Origin: Rhyzopertha dominica
Taxonomy: Eukaryota > Arthropoda > Insecta > Coleoptera > Bostrichidae
Assembly: GCA_025024175.1 (NCBI GenBank)
Contig: QCXZ01000045.1
Coordinates: 2,606,649 to 2,670,648, forward strand
Direction of reading: 5' to 3'
Length of the DNA stretch: 64,000 nt
Part shown: positions 45,968 through 56,353 of the stretch, in pieces
Layout of the letters: every line of letters starts with the position of its first letter
Position numbering within the stretch: position 1 is the stretch's first letter
Notes under the pieces: generated by a model
The model's input: only the letters and a program-made list of their open reading frames with translations
Database searches by the model: none
Told to the model about the DNA's origin: nothing
Translations under genes and position numbers: made by a program

Positions 45968-46764
45968 ATTTAAAAAGGGTATATAAATAAATACTACGAA
46001 AATTGCTAAGATACTAGAATTAGGCACACAATTCAAAAATTACCGTCTAACTGGCTACAATTCTTCGTCGGAGAATTTTTGGGCTAGACTATAGGTATTA
46101 GCAAGCTGCAGAAGGTCTGAACATTTAATTTGATGTAAAGATTTATTAAAGTAGATAACGCATTAGAATTATTATTAAATGAATAAAAAACAGTTATTGT
46201 CACCTGCAGAATTAGCTTTGATAACACTTTTCGCCATTTATTTGAAAAAAAGTAAAAATTTCGTTTCTCAAACCCTTTTATGCTAATATTATGTTATTTT
46301 CAAGGATAAAAAGAGCAATACAAATTCCCAAAAACTGCTTGGTTGCTATTCAAATAAGAACAAAAAATGATTAGCAAAACACACTGGATTCATTATTTCC
46401 CCTTAGCAATATAATTTATACTGTGCGTTTAATAGTTAATCTCTGCAGATTTCGATATAGTCAAGTAAATTTCGTAAAAAATGTTAACACACGTTTTTGG
46501 GGATATTGAGCCATTTTTTTGGCAAATCAATGACAGCCAGCAAGATGAATATAATACATGAAAGGATTTATGCAGCTTGAAAACAATAACAAATGATGGT
46601 TTTAAAATATGCAGAAATTTGAGTAAAATTAGGTGTATGAGTAAAAATTGTTAGAGATAAAACGACCATCAATTTAATGCTGATTGGTTTGGCCAGCTGA
46701 CGCATAATGCTAGGGTTTATAACTTGTATTGTTAAGTTCAACTAAGATTAGCTAAACCAGCAGC
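45968..46764. other. No recognised gene
   Basis: AT-rich intergenic sequence between a hAT and a TTAA element. Nothing recognised. Confidence 0.4.
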
Positions 46765-47691
46765 TTAAGAGGGGCGTTTACCTAGAGCGAATCGGGTAAT
46801 TTTAAGCACCTACCGTTTTACATTTTACCGAGTTATTCGAAACTTTTTCGAAGTGAAATTTCGACATGGCAATGACAGAACATGTAGCTACAACGTGGAG
46901 TTCGAGTTTATTCTGAATTTGGTACGGTAATGTAAATATTTGTTGTTATATTTTGCTTAAAAATGCGTATTTTTGGCGAGCTATTTCTCGAAAACTAAGG
47001 CACATAAACGAAAAAATCGAACTCCACGTTGTAGCTACATATTTCTTTGTACACTACCAAAAACATGAGCACGATTAATGAGTAAAAACATTCAAAAAAT
47101 CTAAAACCGCAAACCCTTTCGCACGAGTCCGCAACGAGAGCGAAATGCGAATGCCCATCCCCACCAGGTCCGTCGCGTGCTATCCAGTGATCAGCGAAGC
47201 TAAGATACAATCCTGTCGGGAATGATCGAGCGGTATACGATCTATTCCGATATGACTGGATTTCTAAGATTGTATGTCTAATTACACGTGACAAGTTTAA
47301 TGTTAAAAGTTCTTTCACATTAATTTACTGTCTGCCGAAGCAATGGGGAGGCGGAAGGAAAATTATTATAAAAGTTCCTCCAGAAATCATAGTCGACATG
47401 CAGTTAGAATGAAATGTTATATAGTTCATATTTACAGAAATAAATGGGTTATTCCATATTTTGAATAACCTGGTATAATATGATAGTAAGTTACTAATAT
47501 AATGGTTACTTTTTTATGCACAACCTACAGTCAGCAATTTTCCGAATATTAGTTTAGCCCGTCTGTTGCTCGTACGATCTTTGCCTGATTTCAACCTATC
47601 GGCTACCCTCTTACGTCCCATGTCCCGCTGGTAATATGGGTTGCATAGTTTACATTTCTGCCCGATCGCTCCAAGTAAATGCCCCTCTTAA
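46765..47691 (-). mobile_element. TTAA-flanked non-autonomous DNA transposon, copy 4
   Basis: Reverse-oriented member of the family at 1891-2793, with TTAA at 46765-46768 and 47688-47691. It is the most diverged copy, yet keeps the 107-codon frame (46995-47318, minus) with about fifteen amino-acid changes from copy 1. Confidence 0.85.
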
Positions 47692-48799
47692 ATCATTACA
47701 GTCTTAGGTACTGTTTCACGACCAGGTTGTTTCCTCATTCTCAGATTTGATAATTTTTTAGTTATACTGCTAGCTACCTATTCACTCCAAACTTAAGTTT
47801 CTGAAGCTTCTAATGCGAAAAGTTGAAACTAAAAAGCGCATCGGTTAATTAATTATTTGATATGTGCAAATTCCAAATCATAATACGTGGTTCTATTAGT
47901 AGATGCTTAAGGCGAAATTTATATTTTGGTAGTTCGTTTGACATTACTATAGATTATGTGGATCCCGGATCTTTATTCTTCAAAATAAAATGTATCTACT
48001 CATCTTTTGTTAAACGTGATAGACATGCAACTGAATGCCCTAAATATCGCCCAACTGAGATCATCAATAATTGAGTTAGGAATAAACGAGCTTTTGAGAA
48101 CAGTATACTAAAAAAACATAAAAAACTTGGGCCTTCACAGAAGATGTTTTAAGTCACCTTGCAAAAATTATCGAAGATTGTTCATGAAATAAATACTTCG
48201 TTAATTACTTAGGTACATAATCCGATAAAGGCACATTTTTATTTATGTTGAATTATTCAGTAAGGGAAATTCCTGCTTTGCCCCCCTTAGACCAAAAGCT
48301 GGGTACGCTCATGCATTTGGTATACTTGGCTTGTGGCGGTTGTATGAGCTGAAGATTACTCAAAGTGAGCGCCTGCGATATAGGCAACTATATGTGTTGC
48401 TTACTGCTTCATATGCATTCGTATTAGTTGATACAGTATTTATTTATTTTTCAGTTGTGATTTGGGTCTCCAAGCAAAATTGTATTTTACTTTTAATTTT
48501 ACGTTTATCAGAATTCAAATTGTAGAACATTTTTCTCTTATTAAAAATTGGTAAATAAAGTTTTTCGAATACAGTTGTGTACCCCTTTGGAACAATATTT
48601 AATCTACATACTTAAGACATAACACAACCTTCATTCAAATATCTACGTAGGTCTGCTGGACACATCCATTTATAAATAAATGATGTAGGTAATTTACCTT
48701 TTGCTGTTAAATTTGATATTCTAGGACAAGCAGAATCCAAAATTAAAAGCTAAATTAATCAGCATGGGATAAGCTTGTTTAACACAGAAATTAGATAAA
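47692..48799. other. No recognised gene
   Basis: AT-rich sequence. A 70-codon frame at 47862-48074 ends RHATECPKYRPTE, which I do not recognise. Nothing else supported. Confidence 0.35.
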
Positions 48800-48946
48800 T
48801 TTGAGGAGCTAAGACAAAACCAAAATACTACGCGTGAACTACGTCAAGAAGACAAAGACGATCTCCCCAGTTTCCTGTACAACAGAACTTTAAATGATCA
48901 CCACAAGATAAACAACAACATTGAAGAATGGCATCGCGGTTTTTAA
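48800..48946 (+). pseudogene. Possible MULE-type transposase remnant
   Basis: A short plus-strand frame ends RTLNDHHKINNNIEEWHRGF before a stop at 48944. The NN-x-x-E-x-WH pattern resembles the end of MULE (FLYWCH-associated) transposases in arthropods. Upstream residues are charged and low in information. No other part of such a transposase was found nearby. Confidence 0.3.
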
Positions 48947-51377
48947 AGCACTTGCAGTAATTCGTTTTCAAATATTTGTCAATTTATAAATAATTTAAAA
49001 AAAAACAATAGTCTATGCGTGGATATGAGGTTTCACAATTATTATTACGAGAAAGCTACGGTAGAATAAACAATATGGATTATTTGTTTGGAGTTGCACA
49101 TAATTTTGAATTTTAAATACATAAATTTTTAAAGGTTATCTAGAGTATTGTGTCATTTATGGGGGGGGGGGGGGGGGCGAATCGGTACAGGAGCGAAACG
49201 TCCTGGGGCAAAACGTCATATAACCGAATATCAATATTAATAAACAGACAACTGTTATACCGCTGTATAAAGTAAGAACGTTTCTTATATTATGGTTATG
49301 CGATCGATACCTACAATATATGCTGCCAGCATTGCGAGGTACTGCACCTACAGAATGCACTATTTAATTAAAACGTTATTATACGTAAACTGATTGAGTT
49401 GTCAAATATAAAAAAAACCTCACTGGGTGATCTGTAGACTAACCAGCCAATTTATTCTAATCAGATCAGTTAAAAAATATAATACAGGTTGATTAATAAT
49501 TAATGACAATATCGATCAAATTAGGTTCACAACTGTATTCTGAAATATATCAATGTCTCATATATTCTACATTCGAGCAATCTGCATTAATAATTACAAA
49601 ATTTTATTTATTAATGCAAATTTATGATTATTTTAAGCTTTACAATCTTCTCTAATTCTATTACACATTAATATATACACATAGGGATAAGTTGAATAAT
49701 AACTATAATATGCTTTAAAGTTAATTAATCCTTACCTAAACACAGGGGCGGCTTAGATAAGTGCAAATTCCGGCCTTGTACCCAAAGGATTAGTATTATG
49801 TAATTATGTAGGATTGCTAGACTTCAGTCGATGCAATTTAATATTATAGATGTCAATATTTGTTATAATTTACACTGCACAGCTGTAGCAATTGTAACCA
49901 AATAGTTGGGTTAAATATAGTAATCGTCTACAAGATTCATCAACTAAATAGGTTGATATGAACAGTTATTTTGAAATAAACTTGTGCGAGGGATACATGT
50001 TGCTTGCCTGATGTATGTATGTGTACAACATATACAACATCAACATAAGTTATTTAAAACTAAAGCTAGACTAAAACAGTTGGAAGAAAAAAATCTAAAA
50101 GTTGTTGTCATGGCAAATAAATATATAGAAATTTGCATATCTAATGAAAGTAAAACAATGGAGGACAATTAGCGAGAAATGAAGAATGATGGTTTTGATT
50201 GCATATATTCAAATACATAGCACCAAAGAGTTAAGTAAGCATCCGCATTATTAATGTACTACTGTAATTTTGTGTAGTAAATAATTTAGTTTAGTTAGTG
50301 ACTTTTGGATAATGTTGTAACAATATAATCCACACCTGATCTAACAAACACAGTACCTGTACCTTTTGGATTAAAGTGATTTAACAGTTTGATAAAATAC
50401 CCCACTAATAAAATAAATTTCATAACCGTTGTTACTAAACCGTTCTAAACAAATTCAATTATATCTGATATCGAATGGCACTCTTGCAAAAAAGTATGGC
50501 ATGATACTGTAGTTGGAAATTATTGTAAAAATTTGGTTGTTATTGTAACCCTACTCTGCACAACGTTGCCCCGATGTAAGTTTTATTGAAAAGACTAAAA
50601 ATCCTACAAATTCAACGCTTAAACCGTATAAAAAATGTAAAGTTAGCACATAAATTTGAGCCACACAATTAACAAAATAAACTAAATATTAAAGATATTT
50701 TCGTTAAATCTTATGATTGTATTATATTGTGTTTGTTTTATTTAGATAATTATTTTTTTATGTTTCGTTGTTTTCTTTTTTTTAATTAATATATTTTTAA
50801 ATATTTTGCTGAGATTAAGTTTTTTTTGTGTTTGCAGTTCCTGGTTTCTTATTCGCACTTGATATAAATTAATTGGCACATCATCTGGATATAGATAAAC
50901 TAATCTTAAATCATATCATTTCAGTATTTTTCAGACTTTATCAGAACAATAAATCTGTGTCGATTTTCTTTCATAAAGACGGGTATACTTATTATACAGG
51001 CAACGAATTAACGCACGAATGATGCAAAAATATTAGCTCAGTTTATTAACAGATATACATATGTATATACTTATACCTCAGTTAATAATTAAAAATACGC
51101 AAACATCTCAATTGTCAAAAAATCACTGTATGAATGAAATTGCTAGTTGTGCAGCTAACGACTTGATACTCTTCAGCTACAGACTTTTTTCCGTAAAACA
51201 AGTTTGGAGGCTTAACTAATTCAGTAAGTAAGAAAGGCACTATTAAAGTCAATTAGTAGATAATTTTAATATATAGAAATGAGCATTGAAAAAACACAAG
51301 TAATATTGTAATACATTTAAGCAAAGATGTGAAAAAGGTGGTATACATTTCAGGTTTCGTGTTATGTAATGACAAAT
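48947..51377. other. Gene-free stretch with a poly-G tract
   Basis: AT-rich sequence with one G homopolymer at 49161-49177. CAGGGGCGGCTTAG at 49743 resembles a hAT terminus, but no partner end was found. A 62-codon frame at 49984-50172 has a short charged helix-like part and no domain. Confidence 0.35.
49161..49177 (+). repeat. Poly-G tract (17 G)
   Basis: Seventeen uninterrupted G, followed by a GAAACGTCCTGGGGCAAAACGTC block. It could form a G-quadruplex, or its length could be affected by sequencing. Confidence 0.8.
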
Positions 51378-51722
51378 TCACATTTTTGCAAAACAAAAAA
51401 GTGGAACAGATGTTACTCTTGCAAGACCTACCGCGTCGTTAGCATTCTGTGAAAGTATTTCCAATGAATAAGTGAGATTCTTGTTATTACGATATCGTTG
51501 ACAAATATAAGTGTGTGAATAGAAAACAAGCATCGTTTGCAAAAAAGACAGCGAAATATGTTCTAAATATTTAAATTCGATGTAGGCAAACAATTTCCGT
51601 GCAGCTTCAAAGAAAAAAACATTTACTCCATCAGCAATGCTAATAGCTTTTGAAATAGAATTTAAATTACATCCTAAATATCCTAAACAAATTCTGAAAA
51701 AATCATTTTTGTTTATAAACAA
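51378..51722 (-). other. 114-codon open frame, no recognised product
   Basis: One of the longer frames outside transposons. The translation has a run of aromatic residues (VNVFFFEAARKLF, ISLSFLQTMLVFYSH) and a tail ANDAVGLARVTSVPLF. I recognise no family. One or two frames of this length are expected by chance at this base composition, so it may not be a gene. A TTTTTTCAG near its start could be a splice acceptor. Confidence 0.2.
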
Positions 51723-52299
51723 CTAGTTTGCAAATGATTAATTTTACACTAATGACTGAATTCATCTTAAACTGAGGTAAAAGTTTCTCATGATTACGTT
51801 AAACCATTTCCACGTGAATTTTTTTGGGTAATTATTATGATTGATGCAATAATTAATGTCATTGTCCACGTAAACTGTCGTATTATATATGATGTTGATG
51901 GTAGTTTTTGTTTACGCAACAATGACCCTTTGAAAGTGACACTTGTGCGTCCTTAATGAAGTTTAATATTGGCGTAAATGGTGAGAAGGTGAAGTGGTAG
52001 ATTCCATTAAACAGTATCTGCATAAATAAATGCGTATTCAATATGGAATATAAAATATAAATTGCATCTTAATAATAGTATGATAACTAAAAGGTAAGAT
52101 GCTTACAAAATTAATTAATGATATTAATGCATTAAACTAGAACAAATTAAGTTTTAGTTTAATACTATACTACCTGGTAAATATTAAGTATCGTGGAACA
52201 TTTTAATACAGGCTGATAATAATTAGGTATCTAATTCATCTCGGTATGTGTTTATAGGGCGCTTATGAAAATTAACGAATAAATCAATTTGCCGCCTCC
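51723..52299. other. No recognised gene
   Basis: AT-rich flank up to the target copy of the hAT at 52308. Nothing recognised. Confidence 0.4.
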
Positions 52300-52707
52300 C
52301 AGGAAAGCAGGGCCGGCGCTACCATTAAGGCAAAGTAGGAAGTCGCCTAGGGCACAAGGCTAAAGGGGGCGCAAATGCTGCAAATTTGGTCATGTTTCTA
52401 GAACACCGTAGTAGATGTTAATACAATTTTTGTTAAAAAATTTTGATACGCTTTAAGCGGTTTATAAAAAAAAGTAATCTCTAAATTAAAGAGTGGATGT
52501 GTGATGTGTACAATTGTAATATGTAATATTATTAGCAATAACTCGATATTGTTCACGCTCTATTCGCATTTACCCCCAACGCGCAAGTACCGGCAGTTTT
52601 CACACTCACGGGTTGGTGGATGGTGGATTTGAAAGAGTTAGTGGAACAATTTGCAAAGAAAAGTGCAAGAAAATTGATTTTGTGTTCTGTGTTATTTTTT
52701 GAGTTTA

Positions 52708-54053
52708 CATGGTCGCTACAAAGTATGGAATCAGCAGGATATTTCAGGTTCTGTTCAACCGATTTTTCTGAAATTAAGCATGGACCTATGGGTAATTAAA
52801 ATGCATTTTTTTTCTACTCCATGTCAGCTCCCGTTTTGGAATATAGGAGCAAGTTGCATTTTTTGAAATGGGAAGGGATCAAAATACACATCATTGAAAA
52901 CGAACGTTGATTGCAATGTGTGGCGGTGCACAAACTTGTTGAAAGCGTACCTGTTCAGAAGGACGCGCAGCACTTTCACGATTAGGGAACAATCGAATAA
53001 GTTCTGGTATAATGTGTTCGCGCAAGATCTGTAAATATTTGACCGTATTCAAATTTCCATCGATGAAAAATGTTCCAATAATGTGCTCGCCCATAATACC
53101 ACACCAGACATTCACTTTCTGAGGGTGTTGTGTGCGCACCTGTTACATCCAATGTGGATTTTTGTCCGGTCAATATCTGCAATTATGGCTATTCACATTA
53201 CCATTGAGGCAAAAAGTCGCTTCATCAGTAAACATAATCCAATTTACAATATTTCTATCTTCATCTAGCATGTTCATAGCAGTTTCGCAAAATTTTATCC
53301 TACGATCAAAATCATCTTCGCACAGTACTTGTAATAAGTGAATTTTGTTTGGATGAAACTTATCTTTCTTCAGAATTTTGTGATCAAATCTTCTGTTAAT
53401 ATGGTGAGTGAGAGCACGCTGTTGTACGGAATACTATAAATTTAAACGGACATTCAGGCTACTTCACTCACTCGTAGCAAGATTTTTAACACCGCCGGTT
53501 TCGTTAAAACGTTGCAATGTTTTAATAACTGTTGATCTGGTTGGTTCTTCTTGAATTGCATTGAAGAGTACAACTACTTCCGAAGAACTCGCCTTCTATT
53601 TCCATAACCAATCATCATCAAAATTTCAATGCCATCATGTTCATTTAACTGAGGCAATGCGGTTGCAAATAACAAAGTGAATGAAATTTATCACCAGTCA
53701 CGAGGAAAATGGAGACACTTGGAGTTTTTGCTCTTACTTAGCGATAACTAATATGGTTTTTAACCCGAAGTTTTTTTTGCAAGACCCAAGTTTGTTATCA
53801 CACTTTTCTCAAATGTGTGTGATACATTTTTGAACTTAGGAAATAATATCCTCTTCAATGATGTGCCTTTTGACTCCCTTCCCATTTAAATAATGCAATT
53901 TGCGTCTATATTTCGGAAACGAGAGCTGACACGGGGTTGAAAAAATTAAAAAAAATGCATTTTAATTACCTATAGATCCATGCACAATATCAGAAAAATC
54001 GGTCGAACAGAACCTGAAATATCCGGCAGATTCCTTATTTTGTAGCAACCCCG
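52708..54053 (-). mobile_element. Tc1/mariner-type transposon with long inverted repeats
   Basis: TA flanks both ends (52706-52707, 54054-54055). Terminal inverted repeats of about 190 bases start C-(4 bases)-T-Y-GCTACAAA and share ATATTTCAGGTTCTGTTC and GTAATTAAAATGCATTTTTT. The interior encodes a damaged transposase on the minus strand. It is inserted in the outer hAT. Confidence 0.8.
52891..53700 (-). pseudogene. Tc1/mariner-type transposase (degenerate)
   Basis: Minus strand. Near 53660 a start-like MALRQLNEHDGIEILMMIGY, then an N-terminal helical region in shifting frames. The catalytic part shows FTDEATF with the first aspartate, then VNVWCGIMGEHIIGTFF and FQQVCAPPH. The last normally reads DGAPPH, so the second aspartate is lost. 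The C-terminal region with the third acidic residue is deleted at 52891. In-frame stops precede the 52891-53139 frame. The enzyme would cut and join the element's ends; this copy cannot. Confidence 0.75.
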
Positions 54054-54158
54054 TATGTTGTTTTGTATGTTTATGATTATATTTTGTTTTGTATTTAAAA
54101 TATATTTAATTTTATTTACAAATACATAAATATTAATTATTGACTTTTTATGAAGAAA

Positions 54159-54160
<2 letters not shown>

Positions 54161-54231
<71 letters not shown>

Positions 54232-54238
54232 TATTGGT
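54161..54238. repeat. (TA)n microsatellite, left
   Basis: About 78 bases of TA repeats with rare CA interruptions. It borders the left arm of the palindromic PLE, and a similar tract borders the right arm, so the PLE may have inserted in one TA tract. Confidence 0.9.
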
Positions 54239-54263
54239 AGATTTTAGGTTTTCACGGATTGAG

Positions 54264-55189
54264 TATGGTGTGAAACTTTTCCGGGTTGTATTCCGTGTAG
54301 TAGCTTGATCCTCAGGAGGACCGTTCTTCCGACCTTTCGGCAAGGTCGCACTTGCCATTTTCAAGTGGTAATCTTTCACTCTATTCTTCGCAATGAAACC
54401 ATTACGGTGATTAATTGCTATGTTGTCAATTTGCTGTCACCCGTTACGGTCCGGTATGCCTTTGCTGTGACTGTGCTTGTTGGCGTGTCCTACTCCGTGT
54501 TCTAGGCAAACTGGCTTGTGCCTCCCCTTGAGACAATATGACGCTTTGCTGCCTACTGATAACCGGTACATTATGGGAACTTTGATTGTTCAGCATTGCC
54601 TCGGCTCCCGTAGCAGAATCATTTTCTGTATTGAGATTGATTGTGCTTGTGATAACTGGTTCTATTACCGTGGTCCAGGTGTGTGGCAATCTTTGTCCGT
54701 CATCCCGTTTGTTTAAACAGTCGGGTCGTTTATCTATTTCTATAGCTTCCCTTATTGTTCTTATTGTTCGGTTTTTGGAAATTGCCAGGGTTCGCGTCTT
54801 CTCAAAGTTTATTTGGTGACCCGTAATTCTTACGTGTGCCGCTAGAGAGGAATTCTTGTCATCTTTTACTACCGAATTAACATGTTCGGCTCTTCTTACT
54901 TCAATCCTTCTGTTAGTCTGACCTACATACGACTGGGCGCATGTACCGCATGGTATTTCATACACNCCTTGGGCTTCCAATGGTATACGTTCCTTAGGAT
55001 TACGTATTAGCGTATTTATCTTTTTGTGTGGTCGAAAGACAGCCTTGATCCTACCGATTTTGTCAGTTGTTCCTCTGATATATGGTAAGAAGGCAATTCC
55101 AGTTGGTGGTTCGTCTGTATCATTACGTTGTCGTCTTGGCCTGAGTGCTCTGTTTATAACTTTTTTAGAAAATCCATTGTTAAGCAGTG
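54264..55189 (-). mobile_element. PLE 2, inverted left arm
   Basis: A minus-strand copy of the PLE 3' portion: linker, GIY-YIG endonuclease and tail. It is nearly identical to the right arm (55249-56196) but lacks about 20 bases of the linker near 55055, which shifts its frame. The open part is 54444-54980. It carries the same tail hairpin (54330-54364) and ends where the 59-base unpaired centre begins. Confidence 0.8.
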
Positions 55190-55190
55190 A

Positions 55191-56012
55191 TCGAAACGTT
55201 TAGCCGACGAAGAAAGTAACGACGCTGAAATGAAATACATCAAATCTACACTGCTTAACAATGGATTTTCTAAAAAAGTTATAAACAGAGCACTCAGGCC
55301 AAGACGACAACGTAATGATACAGACGAACCACCAACTGGAATTGCCTTCTTACCATATATCAGAGGAACAACTGACAAAATCGGTAGGATACTAAAACGG
55401 CATAAGATCAAGGCTGTCTTTCGACCACACAAAAAGATAAATACCCTAATACGTAATCCTAAGGAACGTGTAATATTGGAAGCCCAAGGGGTGTATGAAA
55501 TACCATGCGGTACATGCGCCCAGTCGTATGTAGGTCAGACTAACAGAAGGATTGAAGTAAGAAGAGCCGAACATGTTAATGCGGTAGTAAAAGATGACAA
55601 GAATTCCTCTCTAGCGGCACACGTAAGAATTACGGGTCACCAAATAAACTTTGAGAAGACGCGAACCCTGGCAATTTCCAAAAACCGAACAATAAGAACA
55701 ATAAGGGAAGCTATAGAAATAGAAAAACGACCCGACTGTTTAAACAAACGGGATGACGGACAAAGATTGCCACACACCTGGACCACGGTAATAGAACCAG
55801 TTATCACAAGCACAATCAATCTCAATACAGAAAATGATTCTGCTACGGGAGCCGAGGCAATGCTGAACAATCAAAGTTCCCATAATGTACCGGTTATCAG
55901 TAGGCAGCAAAGCGTCATATTGTCTCAAGGGGAGGCACAAGACAGTTTGCCTAGAACACGGAGTAGTACACGCCAACAAGCACAGTCACAGCAAAGGCAT
56001 ACCGGACCGTAA
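55191..56012 (+). CDS. PLE 2 GIY-YIG endonuclease, 5'-truncated but open
   Basis: The frame is open from the element's truncation point; the methionine at 55230 is only the first available. Counting from it, residues 1-85 are the end of reverse transcriptase and a basic linker (NNGFSKKVINRAL, FRPHKKI). Residues 87-104 give GIY-YIG (GVYEIPC, CGTC, SYVGQT), 105-115 the arginine and RAEH, then HVRITGH and REAIEIEKRP. The last 80 residues are rich in S, Q and N. The nuclease would nick DNA for PLE insertion. Lacking reverse transcriptase, this copy cannot replicate alone. No frameshift seen. Confidence 0.85.
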   Translation, partial: SKRLADEESNDAEMKYIKSTLLNNGFSKKVINRALRPRRQRNDTDEPPTGIAFLPYIRGTTDKIGRILKRHKIKAVFRPHKKINTLIRNPKERVILEAQGVYEIPCGTCAQSYVGQTNRRIEVRRAEHVNAVVKDDKNSSLAAHVRITGHQINFEKTRTLAISKNRTIRTIREAIEIEKRPDCLNKRDDGQRLPHTWTTVIEPVITSTINLNTENDSATGAEAMLNNQSSHNVPVISRQQSVILSQGEAQDSLPRTRSSTRQQAQSQQRHTGP

Positions 56013-56093
56013 CGGGTGACAGCAAATTGACAACATAGCAATTAATCACCGTAATGGAACTTTCATTGCGAAGAATAGAGTGAAAGATTACCA

Positions 56094-56128
56094 CTTGAAA
56101 ATGGCAAGTGCGACCTTGCCGAAACGTC
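56094..56128 (+). ncRNA. PLE 2 tail hairpin
   Basis: CTTGAAAA, T, GGCAAG, a 6-base loop, CTTGCC, then GAAACGTC. It has the longest stem of the series (6 pairs), but the box in the CTGATGA position is changed, so cleavage by a hammerhead mechanism is doubtful. An inverted copy is in the left arm. Confidence 0.45.
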
Positions 56129-56191
56129 GGAAGAACGGTCCTCCTGAGGATCAAGCTACTACACGGAATACAACCCGGAAAAGTTTCACAC

Positions 56192-56199
<8 letters not shown>

Positions 56200-56276
<77 letters not shown>

Positions 56277-56277
56277 A
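56200..56277. repeat. (TA)n microsatellite, right
   Basis: Continuous TA repeats bordering the right arm of PLE 2, similar in length to the left tract. Confidence 0.9.
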
Positions 56278-56353
56278 TAGGTGAAGAAGGGGGCGCGTAC
56301 CAAGAAATTTTGCCTAGGGCGAAAAATAACCTCGCGCCGGCACTGCAGGAAAG

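Larger units (their letters stand above)
55190..56196 (+). mobile_element. PLE 2, right arm and 5'-truncated body
   Basis: Plus-strand PLE 3' part from the end of reverse transcriptase through the endonuclease to the tail. The first 59 bases (55190-55248) are unique to this side and continue the coding frame (RLADEESNDAE), so this is the longer copy and the left arm is a shorter inverted duplicate. It stops at the right TA tract. Confidence 0.8.
52308..56345. mobile_element. hAT element (outer) with nested insertions
   Basis: The left end CAGGGCCGGCGC and the complement of the right end CAGTGCCGGCGC are inverted termini, each with a CCTAGG block and a GGGGGCGC (or its complement) further in. 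CAGGAAAG flanks both ends exactly (52300-52307 and 56346-56353). Only about 0.6 kb belongs to the hAT itself. The rest is a Tc1/mariner-type copy (52708-54053) and a palindromic PLE between (TA)n tracts. No hAT transposase is seen. Confidence 0.85.

Noticed and set aside
49743..52299. Possible large hAT from CAGGGGCGGCTTAG to a GCCGCC near 52291
   Set aside because: The two ends do not align beyond a few bases and no 8-bp duplication was found.
54477..54819. Plus-strand frames of 77-79 codons
   Set aside because: They are antisense shadows of the minus-strand PLE 2 endonuclease; the mirror frames at 55637-55979 shadow the right arm.
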